Shown here piece after piece: positions 24,001 through 36,000 of a DNA stretch of 64,000 nucleotides. The DNA is from Allacma fusca (lineage: Eukaryota; Arthropoda; Collembola; Symphypleona; Sminthuridae). Below the pieces are notes generated by a model. The model worked only from the letters and a program-made list of their open reading frames with translations. It did no database searches and was not told where the DNA came from. The stretch is taken from positions 9,920,001 to 9,984,000 of the forward strand of contig OX359249.1 in assembly GCA_947179485.1 (NCBI GenBank), read 5' to 3'. The translations under genes and the position numbers were made by a program. Numbering within the stretch: the stretch's first letter is position 1; each line of letters begins with the position of its first letter.

Positions 24001-27000
24001 ATTTGATCCCACACTCCACAAAAACACAAACAACTTTCATAAATTACTTTTGAAACCTACGTTTTGAAGACACCTCCGAGGGAAGAGACTCCAGTTGTGT
24101 CACTTTTGTCTTTCAGTCTATAAAGAGAGAGAAAAAATTATCATCACCATAACCATTTAATATTCCTGTCTTCCTTTCACGGGGTGCAGGAGTCCTTTTA
24201 ATTTTATCGATGCGGACTGTCTGTCATCGTAGCACACTACCCCATACATATACATATATCTATATATATGGCCAAGTAGTAAAAACTAGGTCAGGCCCAT
24301 TACTTTTACAAGGCTCGGGGATGCATTTATTTAATGTCATGTGCTCCGAGTGATTTCACTCATTCTCACACGCTCTTCCTATACTTTCCATAATAAGCAT
24401 GGACAGGGGACTCCTGCCATGACAGCATCCCTCACTAAAAATTAACATTACGCTGTATAGGAATTTATCCAAAAATTAACATTACGCTGTATAGGAAGTT
24501 GTCCAAAAATTAACATTACGCTGTATAGGAATTCATCCAAAAATTAACATTACGCTGTATAGGAATTCATCCAAAAATTAACATTACGCTGCATATGAGT
24601 TTGTACAAAAATTAACATTACGCTGCATATGAGTTTGTACAAAAATTAACATTACGCTGCATATGAGTTTGTCCAAAAATTAACATTACGCTGCATATGA
24701 GTTTGTCCAAAAATTAACATTACGCTGCATATGAGTTTGTCCAAAAATTAACATTACGCTGCATATGAGTTTGTCCAAAAATTAACATTACGCTGCATAT
24801 GAGTTTGTCCAAAAATTAACATTACGCTGCATATGAGTTTGTCCAAAAATTAACATTACGCTGCATATGAGTTTGTCCGAAAATTCCTAAAAATTGCATT
24901 TTAACATAAGTCCGTCATACTGAGGCTTGACTGTAAGCTACATTCTCTCCTCACAGGAAAATTTTTAGAGTCACTTCGGGATCTTCCCCAATATTTTGAT
25001 CCTATGGATCCCAGCTGTGACGACTTGACTTTACTACTTGAAAACATTATTCCGACTACCTCCAATGAATATTTGAATTTGGGAAGATCCTCTGAGAAAG
25101 TGAAATAATTATTAGAGATCTACCAGCACTACAGTATAGAACTAAGTGTGACGTGAGATAAAATAATTGACTTATGTACAGATAGAATTTGAAGGTGAAA
25201 TCCCAGCCAGAGCACATTAAATACTTAGTTTTTGGAGTAAGGAAAATCCCCGGCCATGACAATATAAATGCCTCCATTTGGAGAAGAGGTGGAGATCACT
25301 TAAGAGAGCCTTTCTTTGAATTATTCCCTCTAATGTAATTACGGAGTGAGTTTATTAAATCCTGATGGTTCGAAAGAGAAACCAACGCTGGGGCCGCCTT
25401 TGACTTGCAAGAGTTGGGTCAGAAGTTGAATTCAGTCACTTGTGTCCTATTGATGAGGCTCTGGACCCCAACCCAATTATTTATTGACAGCTTGACTTTC
25501 CAGCCCCTCCAGCCTCCCTTACATTTTAGGGCCGGAGAGTGTGAGTTCCAAGAAGCTCGGAGGATTAAATTTTAAAGGGAAATGATTCCAGCGGATGCCC
25601 ACACTCATCCATTATGACAGGAGCGAGTAAATTATTTGGAAGCTTCCCGACACCTGTCACTTGAATCTAATGCATTTCCCAGTTTGAAGCGAAAGAGCAA
25701 AGATTCCAAGTGAAATTGTCAGATTGGGTTAGGGATATGGAATTGGGGCCCGAAGTGATTTTATTATTTCTCACGAATTATATCACATGACGACAACCAC
25801 CTACAGAAAACACTTGTCCTTTCAGGCCCATTTGGTCCTATGGACTAAATTTCTGAGACTTCTTGAGAGCATTTGAGAATATTCGATTATTTATTGTCTA
25901 CATATAAAAACCATATATGTATACATACATGAATGAATTACGGCCCCAACAAATTTAATTCTCTCGTGGAACAATAATTCTAAACCATTTTAATTCCCCA
26001 CTTTTAAAATCCTCTCTCAAATTCTGCAAATTTATTGTCACAATAAAATTTAAAAAAAAAATTGTTTTCCAGGTATTTGCCGGCAGAATCTTAAATTTGG
26101 TGGATCAAGGTAAGTATAACTTTGGGGGATTTGAAATTCGGAAAAATTTATTAATTTTTTAATGAATTTATTGCAAATTCAAGTGGTTTTTTATGAAGAC
26201 CTTACAATTAATCCCAACTTGTTGGACTTTTGACACGCAGTTTATAGAAGCTTACCCCTTGGATCAATTATTGACGGACGTGTTCTCATTGTCCATGGAG
26301 GGATCTCGGAGCAAACGGATCTCCGACTTTTGGAACAAGTTGATCGGCACAAGGTGCGTCTATCTTTAGAAAATTAAGTAACTTTTCTCTCATATTTTCC
26401 TCATAGAATTCTTCGCTCTTGCTCTCTCTCTCTCTCTCTCTCTGCAAGAGATGACATTTTCAGAGCATATTTGTGAAACAGAGTGGAGTCAGAGGTGTTG
26501 CGTCGTGGATAAAAAAACTAAGTCACGTCTCCTAAAAATTATTCCCACATGGTGCTTACTCATTCATAAATTCTCGGGTAATGGGGCCTTAAAATCTGAG
26601 ATATAGTTTTCAAGCAGGGCTAGGGAATAGACAAATTTTATTTTCTCTTTTATAAAAATATTTTTAAACTCTGATATGTTCGAGGGACTTTCATGTAAAT
26701 GAGTTCCTCTGGATGGAGGACATACAGATTGGGTCGTATCATTTAACTCCCCCGTAAGAAAATTTTTTCCCGCGTTTTTTTTTTGCGTTTAGAAGAATTT
26801 TGTAGCGTTTTGTTCCAGATTTTCTTTAAAAAATTTCATTGACCTAGGTCAATATTTCGGTACCTTCGATTCAATACCTAGGTCATAGGGGTCAAAAGTA
26901 TCATAGGGAAGTTAAAACCTGGAAATTCTTAAGTATGACCCTATTCTTGGGCTGTAACATTTTGACCGTGTGACCGGAAATTTTGACCTGGGTCAGTTGA

Positions 27001-30000
27001 AATAAATTTTAATAAAACAGAATGTTGGGTATAATTGTGGGGATAAGTGCTGGAGGCGGGGGAATATTGGTGCATATTTTACCGCTTTGCGTCTTCCCTG
27101 TGGCTACAGAGACAGGGACCGCAGGGAAAGAATTTTGCGGGATCTGGTAGAAACATTGTTCGTTTAGTTAAATTCTGGCATTTTCAAAGAGAGAGAGAGA
27201 GAGAGAGATACGGACCATGTATGGAAATGCTGAAACAAAATAGAGCTAGGGTATCTTCATCAGTGGTTCTCCATTGGACAGTTATTTCTTGGAATGTTCC
27301 CGTTCGTTTGAACTGCTCGGATCAAAGATAAGAATTTAATGCCTTTGAAATGTCTGGTGCTTGAGGGGAATATTTTTTGTAGCTGTGTGTATAGTTTTAA
27401 TGTTACAAAAGTCCCCCGCGGGAAATTTCAATGGGGATTCCTCTAACTTTCAAGTTTTTCTCTCGTATTAGACTTGTATAATTATCCGGAAGAAAATCTA
27501 TTATTTTACAAAGAGGGGGACTTTCTCAAGTTCCTTCATCCTTATGTGAGGATTCCTACTTCCAAAATATCATCAAAAATTGTACACAGCCTCTCATGCC
27601 GAATTTTGTATGTACAACGGTCCAGAAAGTACCTTTGCCCAGTCGCACACAATTTTGACCCCATTGACCCGAAATATTGACCTCCATGACCTGAAATATT
27701 GACCCCCATGAGTACACATAATGACCCCCATGACTACAAATATTTACCCCTGTGACCACAAATATTTTCCCCTTTGACCACAAACATTTCCCCCATGACC
27801 TGAAATATTTTCCCCTATGACCACAAATATTGACCCCTTTCACCACAAATATTGACCCCTTTCACCACAAATATTGACCCCTTTTACCATAAATATTGAC
27901 CCCTCTGACCACAACTATTTTCCCCTTTGACCACAAATATTTCCCCCCATGACCTAAAATATTTCCCCCCATGACCTGAAATATTTCCCCCCATGACCTG
28001 AAATATTTCCCCCCATAACCTGAAATATTTCCCCCATGACCTGAAATAATTCCCCCCATAACCTGAAATATTTTCCCCCATGACCTGAAATATTTCCTCC
28101 CATGACCTGAAATATTTCCCCCCATGACCTGAAATATTTTCCCGCATGACCTGAAACATTTTCCCCCATGATGTGAAATATTTACCTCTGTGACCACAAA
28201 TATTGACCGCTTTGACCATAAATATTGACTGCTTTGACCATAAATATTGACCCTTTTGACCGTAAATATTGACCCCTTTGACCATAAATATTGACCCCTT
28301 TGACCATAAATATTGACCCTTTGACCATAAATATTGACCCTTTGACCATAATTATTGACCCTTATTACCTCGAATATTGCCCTAAGACAATGAAACCAAT
28401 TTTGGAAAATCTCCCATTCGAATTCCGAACTAACGGGGGACTCGAATCTTTCCAAGTCACCAGTCTTTCCTAGCCCCCTAGGGAAGGGGCAAAATGAGAC
28501 GGTGTCGTACATACAATTATGTTCTGGCAACCTAGACCATGTTTCTCCTTACAGTGAAAATAAGCTCTTTCAAAGATTTTGTATTCAACATTTGCTGATC
28601 TCCAAAGACTTTGTGAGAGTTTGGAACTCCTTCTTATGAAAGGGAATATCTTTGATTGTATTCACAGTACGTCTCAATACTGCGACCGCCAGTGGTGGAA
28701 ACGTTGGATGAAGAAGGACGTGTCACTCAACTTTCAGATTTGTACTCTTCAAATCATAGCTGCAGTGAATGGAGACAGGTACGTGTGGGGAATAAAAGCC
28801 TCATATCAATTTTCATTTCAACTTGTAATAATAATTCTGCATACGAGTTTTTTTTCAGAGGGCTCACGTTTCCCTCTCAAAATGCATCTTTGCAGTGGAG
28901 TCCCGTTAGAAGGGCCTCCCCTCTAGTACCCGACTATTTCCCCTCCACTGTCACAACAGAAAAAATTTTTTAGGAGACATTCCCATATAATTTTAATATT
29001 TTTTGACTTTTTCTAATATTTATATTCTGATACTTCCATAGAGTGGGCTCCCTTTATATTTGACGCAAAAAATAAAAATTTTGTTTCCTTTGAGGAGTGT
29101 CAGGAATTTTGAGGGGTTTACTTATACCCATTGAGGCTTATCAATAAGTGTGCTTGAGGTTTCGGAGCACCACTCCATCTCCATAAGGGAAATATGTACA
29201 CGCCTCAGTTCCACTCACACAAGGGTTTTTTCAAGGGACTTTGATCATTGACAAGGAACAAGAGATTTTACAATCAAACTGATTCCCACACACGTATAGA
29301 TGTCAGGAACAGTCCTCAATTTTTTTATCCCAGAGAAGATCAATATTTATAAGTTTTTGGGTTTGCTCTCGGGACAGTTTTTATATCGGACATTATTGCC
29401 ATATGGGACACAGTCCTTGTAAATTTATTTTTGACCCTGCGACCGGAAATATTGATCTGGGTCATTGGGGAAAATTGTATAAAATTTTTGAAATTTTTTT
29501 AATCAAATTTGTGAAATTTTTTTAATCAAATTTGTGAAATTTTTTTTAAGCAAATTTGTGAAAATTTGTTTATCAAATGGGGCAAAATTTTTTATCAAAT
29601 GGGGCAAAATTTTTTTATCAAATGGGGCAAAAATTTTTTATCAAATGGGGCAAAAATTTTGTATCAAATGGGGCAAAAGTTTTTTATCAAATGGGGCAAA
29701 AATTTTTTATCAAATGGGGGGCAAATTTTTTTTAAGGGCTAAAATTTAGATGAAAATCTTTTTGCAGAAAGATTTTGGCAGGCCCTGTATTTATTTGTAC
29801 ACAAGCTTTAAATCTGATGCCTTCATGAATCGTTAGAGGAATTGGGAGCAATAAGCCTGTGAGGGTTGAGGGGTATAAAGGAGAAGTGATGTTGTATAAA
29901 TATAGGAAGGTGGCAGGAGGAATATATTACTTGAGCCCTCATAGTCCCAGATCATCATGGATTGTTTGAGCGTGTCACGAAAGCAATTGAAACAAGTTGA

Positions 30001-33000
30001 TTCGGCACGGTGATGAAGATTTAGAATGAGCCGAAATATGTAGAGCTTAATTCATGGCACAAGTTTCGGAGACGGTGAAGGCTCCGTTGCCAAACCCTTT
30101 GACATTTTCTCCCATCATGTGTTCGAACTGTTGGGAATTGTGTCGAATCTGTCCGCTTCACACACACACACACACATACACACGCACTACACAATCTGAT
30201 TGCGAATACTTCATCCAGGATTAATTTAACTTTATTGCTATATAGCTTTCCCCTACCACTAAATCCTTGATTAAAGTCACTGTGTGGCTGCCATTCCTTC
30301 CTGCGGGCCAATCCTCCGACAACTTCCACCGAGCTTGTTAATTTCCTTAAGACATATACATAATATGAAACCCTTCAAAATATTCCTTTCCCCCAGATTT
30401 TTCCGAATCTTATGTAAGGAATTGTATTCAAATTTTTTTAAAATTCATTGACCCAGGTCAAAATTTAGGGTCACAGGGGTCAATTAGATAACATCAGATT
30501 TTTGAAGTTGTAATTGTTAGGGTTAATTTTGTAAAGGGAATTTTAAGGCTTATTTGTATGTTTTTGCAATTTTCTAAATGTTAATTTGTTTCAGTGACCT
30601 AGGTCAATATTTGGGGTCACAAGGGTCAAGGAGATAACACCAGTGGATCTTTGTAGGATCACTTTTTTTAAGTTGCTAGGGAAAGTTTTTTGAGGCTAGT
30701 TTCAATATTTATGGAATTATTTTTTGGTAATTTTGCTTCATTGACCGGGTCAATGAATTCAATATTGCGGGTCACAGGGGTCACATAGAAAAGCTAGTGG
30801 ATTTTAAAGGAAATAGTTTTTCAAAGGGAATTTTAAGTATAAACATTATGTTTATGACATTGTGTCGATGTCAAATTTATTTCATTGACCTAGGTCAATA
30901 GTTGGGGTCACAGAGGTCAGGTAAAATAAGAGGTACTTTTGGTATTACAATTTTTGGACAAATATTTTGTCAAACATACGTCAAGCGTTATAGCACTAAT
31001 AATACTTTCAGGAACGATTTTGACCCCGTGACCGGAATTATTGACCTAGGTCACTGAAAATAATTTTATAGAGAATTTGTAGGAAAATTTTTGTAGGCAA
31101 AATAGGGGGATAGATAATTTTCCAAAGATACCACTGATATGGCTAAAGAAGAGGAGATTGGGGTTCATTGCCACCCTCCATACTACAAGCATTTGATCAC
31201 TAATGAAAATGTAACTTGAAGATTCTCATTCTATTTATATTACTTTGTAAATGTCAAATATTTACGGCTCAGTATTATCAATCAGAGTAGAAACTTCCAA
31301 GGGGCCATTTCCCCTTTGGAAACCTCAACTCAACCTCAAGTGAAGTCTCGCTGTGAGGGAACTAAATAAAAGATAAAAAAATCTGTTTATACTTGTATTT
31401 CCTCCTGTATGTACCTATATACTGATATGAGGTTAAAAATTAAGACTTGGGTAAACGGTCGAAATGTGGAATGTGTCCAAATATTTTTAGGACTACAATG
31501 CACATTATAGGTCTATTATAGGAAAAGTGACTGTATCTATGGGATGTGACAAGTTTACCAGCAAGTACTCAACACGGTGCTTTATTTTACATTTACGCTT
31601 CACATCCCATCCCCTCAACCGTGGGCTGAGGTGATGAGGATGACATTTGTTTGTGTTAACACACTTGACTGCATCATTTCCTCCTCTGACATTGAATAAT
31701 GTCCCACCTCTACGCAGTCATCCGACTACATTCATCTTCCTTTTAGTCCAGCATCATCTAGACCGTTGTGCACTTCGTGAAGCTGCGTCTAGACTAGTTT
31801 ACTTATATCACCAAAATATACATATGTAGAGCGTTTTGCTTTCAATCAAACTTCACATAGTCCTTTGCACTTACTGAAACTACATCTAAACCGTTTTGCA
31901 TTTAATGCATTTACATCATTTTGATTTTAATCCGCAATGCATTTAGACCATTTTGCCTTTTATTTCAAATGCATTTAGGTCATTTTGCTTTTAATTCCAA
32001 ATGCATTTAGACCATTTTGCTTTTACTCCAAAATGCCTTTAGACCTTGTTGCGTTTAATTTCAAATGCATTTAGACCATTTTGCTTTTAATCACAAATGC
32101 ATTTAGACCATTTTGCTTTTAATCACAAATGCATTTAGACCATTTTGCGTTTAATTTCAAATGCATTTAGACCATTTTGCTTTTAATCACAAATGCATTT
32201 AGACCATTTTGCTTTTAATTTCTAGTGCATTTAGACCATTTTGCTTTCAATAGAAAATAAAATTAGACCAGCTTAATATAGACGATTTTGCTTTTGCCGG
32301 AAATGGATTTAGACCGTTTTGTATTTAATGTAACAGCAGTTAGAGCATTTTGCATTGAGTGAAACAAGAGTAGGTTCTCCGTCGGAGAAAAAATATTTGA
32401 AGAAATTTGCGTTTACCACAGGCGTATTTTTAGCCCTTGTGAGAGTATATAGAGCATAGTCTCGCTATAACGGACCCTCTATAAGAGATGTGTAGTTCTC
32501 TAGTTCTAGAATAATTTGTGGGCACATTCCCTGTTGGGCGGGTGGAAGAAGGTAATTGGGGAAAGGGTGGGTAAAATGTGATATGATTGCATTTATGATC
32601 TACCCCTGCGGAGATGTTTATGAGAAAGAAAGCGATAGAATTAGGGTTTGAGTTGAACGGACATTTTGCGTGCTGAGGGCTTAGACGAAGGAAAATGACG
32701 ATGATAAATTTGAGTGAGAATAAGTCAACAAGATTTTGACCTACATGGGATTGCCCCGGCAGCCTGGGTCCGCTTGACAAACGCATAGACAAATTGAAAC
32801 CCCGTTGATTATGTTACTTCCAAGCGAAATCTAATCTACGTGAAGGAAGCCTTTGCACGAACAAAACTCCCATTGATCTACTCGCTCCCACAAATTTATT
32901 TCCCACAAACTTCCAAGTCTACAGTCCACCCTCCTTTCAACGTATCCCTACAACCTTCATCCTTTCCCTCTCCCAGTCCTATCCAATAACCAGGACAATT

Positions 33001-36000
33001 CTATGTCAAGTAAATGGCAATCTTCCCACGTACATTTCCCACTCAAGAGAACATGCTCTTATGAGGTGACCGCTATAACGAGACCAGTACACACATATCC
33101 TCTTCAAGGGGAAATCTCACATGGTTAATATGAGCGGATCCAAATATGAATTTCTACTCTGAACACCCTTCACTCTGTTATAAAGGCCGTCTTGGGATGC
33201 AAGAGCACTTAATAGTACGATAGAGGTAGAAACAAAACCAAGTTCCGTCAAAAATCAAAACGCTCTATTTCGGGTCTATGACTAACTGCACAAAGGACTA
33301 ATTGCATTAAAAATTAAAAGCTAGAGGGCTGGCTGAAAGGGCGATAAAAATCAAAAGCGAAAAGGGCTAAGGGCATTAAAAATTGAAAGCAAAATGGACT
33401 TGCTATAATTTATCGTAAAAGTCAAATGGTCTTGGTACAATAATTATTATTAACTCTCTGTGAAAATATCATATAGCTCATTTTCCATTTTGGGGGGCTA
33501 GAAGTTAACTTTGCTTTTAGACAGAGTTTTATATAGACCATTTTGCTTTTAATAGAAAATCCATACAGTACAATTTTGAGGGGTTGTCTTTCCTCTTGAG
33601 TATTTCGACGGTGGAGAGGCAAAAGGATCTAAGTGCATTTTGGATTAAAAGCAAACTGGTCTACGTGCTATTTGAATTAAAAGCAAACGGGTCTACGTGC
33701 TATTTGAATTAAAAGCAAACGGGTCTACATACATTTTGAATCAAAAGCAAACGGGTCTAAATACATTTTTGGGGTGAAAGCAAAATGTTCCAAATGCATT
33801 TGGGAATCAAAGCGAAATGCTGTACATGCATTTTGGATTAGAGGCTTAATGTTCTAAATGTATTTGGGATTGAAACCAAAATGACCTAAATGCATTTGGG
33901 ATTAAGAGCTAAAAGACGTTAATTTTGGATTAAAAGCAAAATGGTCTAAATGTATTTTGGATGGAAAGCAAAATGTTCTAAAGATATCTTGCACTAGAAG
34001 CAAAATGGTCTAAATGCATTTTGTAATTAAAAGCAAAATGGTCGAAAATCATTCGGAATTAAAAGCAAAACGGTCTAAATGTATTTTGGATGGAAAGCAA
34101 AATGGTCTAAATACATTTTGTAATTAAAAGCGAAATGGTTCAAAATCATGAGGAATTAAAAGCAAAATGGTCTAAATGTATTTTGGATGGAAAGCAAAAT
34201 GGTCTAAATGCATTTTGTAATTAAAAGCAAAATGGTTCAAAATCATGAGGAATTAAAAGCAAAATGATCTAGATGCATTCTGGATTAAGAAAATGGCCTT
34301 TATGGACTTTGACTAAAAGCAAAATGGTTCACTTACAGCGGTCTCCGGTCGCTCCGGGATATCATCTCCGGTGGCTTCGAAATCCCTTATAAAGTAGTTT
34401 CCGTGCATACGGGATTACATATGCATTTGGGAGTGATGTTAAGAATTTATTGGAAATCCGTTGCATACGTAATAAGATTTGGATTTCCTTGGATACAATA
34501 AGGAGCTTGTGTGGAGTGAATATTGCATGACATGATCCATCAGGTTAACCTTTTACCGGCTCCAGCAATTAAGGAAGCACTGTATCGATTTTGTGACCAC
34601 AAAAACTCTCCCCTTGTCCTATCTCTAGAAAAATACGGAGTCAGACCTCCATTCTACTGTCTCACATAAGACCTCCGAGAGTAAACCCCGACTGGAATTT
34701 CCAGTGTGGGAAATGTCAGCGATCCCCGTAAATGTAATGGGAGAATAAAATTGATATTTTCCATTTAAAAACCTCTTGGGAAGAATAAGGATGTCTACTG
34801 TAGTGGGAGTTCACTACGTGGATATTTCTATAGCATGATGATACAGTTTGTATTTAAAAAATCCGTACTTTTTATTTTAAATAATATTTCCTAGGTGTTG
34901 GACATACTTTGGAGTGATCCTCAGAACGGAAATGGTTGCTCCCCCAATACTTTCCGGGGAGGCGGATCCTACTTTGGAGTGGATGTGACAGAAAGGGTTC
35001 TTCACCGCCATGGACTTCAGCTCCTCATTAGATCCCATGAGTGCAAACCTGACGGCTATGAATTTACGCACAACAATAAGGTTTTATATTTTAACTGGAA
35101 TCTATAGATATATTTTTACCCACTCCCTTTCCAATTTACATTACAGATTGACACTTTTTATTCTATTAAGGCCTTAATAGTCCTCCATGTCAATTCTCAT
35201 TTGTGGCTCACGGCGCTTTCACTCTACTTTCACTCCACCATCGACTTACTATTATTGTACAGGATGCCTTGAAGCTTTCTTTTAAAAGGGGCCGCAAATT
35301 CTGGTCAATTTATGTAGCAAATTTTTTTTGCAGAGATTTTCACATTTTTTTATTTGACCTAGGTCAATATTTCAGGTCACAGGGGTTAAAACATTATTCT
35401 CTGTACACGCGACCCTATCATAGATTTTTGGGGTTTCTCCAAACATTTGTGTAGCAATATTCTTCGAGAGATTTTCGACCGGTAGTAATTTGACCTAGGT
35501 CAATATTTAGGGTCACAAGGGGTCAAAAGCATAAATTTGTACAAAAGATCGAAAATCTTGGTTTCCTCCGATTTAGAAAACAATTTACTTTTAGAGATCT
35601 TTTACCTGTAGTAATTGACCCAGGTCAAGTCAATACTTGGGTCAAAGAGGTCAAAAACAGGATCGGAAGTAATGATCAGAATTTCTGCAGAATTTTAAAA
35701 CCATGTACAAAATTTTCAAAAATAGAAATAATTTGTTAAAAATGATTCTTTAAAATTTTTGTCGTGTGCCCAATTCCCAAAATTAAATTTGCATCAGATT
35801 TTGAGAGTTGCTTTCCATTCCGACCCCTGCCCTGTGATCGTAAATGTTGATGTGATGGAAAAAAAGGAATAATTTTTTTAAAGGATTTAAAAAATATTCT
35901 AAAAATAAAATTTAGATGGTAGAAAATGTTAAAAAATTTATTTTGGACTCCAGGAGAAAATAGTTTTGTGCTAGTCCGTACAATTCCATTCATTTGCTCA

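Larger units (their letters stand above)
8441..26072 (+). other. 17.6-kb PPEF intron c-d, repeat-packed
   Basis: No conserved exon recognised. The phase-0 junction on both sides needs no extra exon. It holds most of the window's arrays (9905-10835, 12330-12790, 13600-15195, 17195-18190, 19985-20395, 22780-23410, 24436-24880), many MITEs and a few foldback AGGTCA elements. I saw nothing classifiable in the longer stretches between them, such as 8450-8990, 12800-13430, 15480-15950, 20420-21410, 21900-22500, 23450-24400 and 24960-26070. Confidence 0.8.
26110..28667 (+). other. PPEF introns d-e and e-f
   Basis: The first intron (26110-26240) is short and plain. The second (26354-28667) holds a CT tract (26422-26443), a foldback AGGTCA element (26838-27000), a GA tract (27189-27208) and the 27655-28375 array. 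Confidence 0.8.
28779..34894 (+). other. 6.1-kb PPEF intron f-g
   Basis: Contains MITE halves (near 28893, 31343 and 32454), the 29505-29735 array, a CA tract (30159-30176), the ~146-bp AGGTCA tandem (30447-31057) and two 30-32-bp arrays (31905-32260, 33610-34330). No exon seen. The stretches 29760-30160 and 32460-33220 look unique. Confidence 0.75.

Noticed and set aside
24956..25110. Possible extra PPEF exon: acceptor-like cctcacag, then an open peptide with [17 protein letters not shown]
   Set aside because: Flanking exons join in phase 0 without it. In phase 0 after this acceptor the frame hits a stop at once, and the peptide matches nothing in the PPEF family.
27862..28530. 222-codon minus-strand open frame rich in Gly, Ile, Phe and Val
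   Set aside because: It is a translation of the tandem array; repeat units of three-base multiples keep several frames open together.
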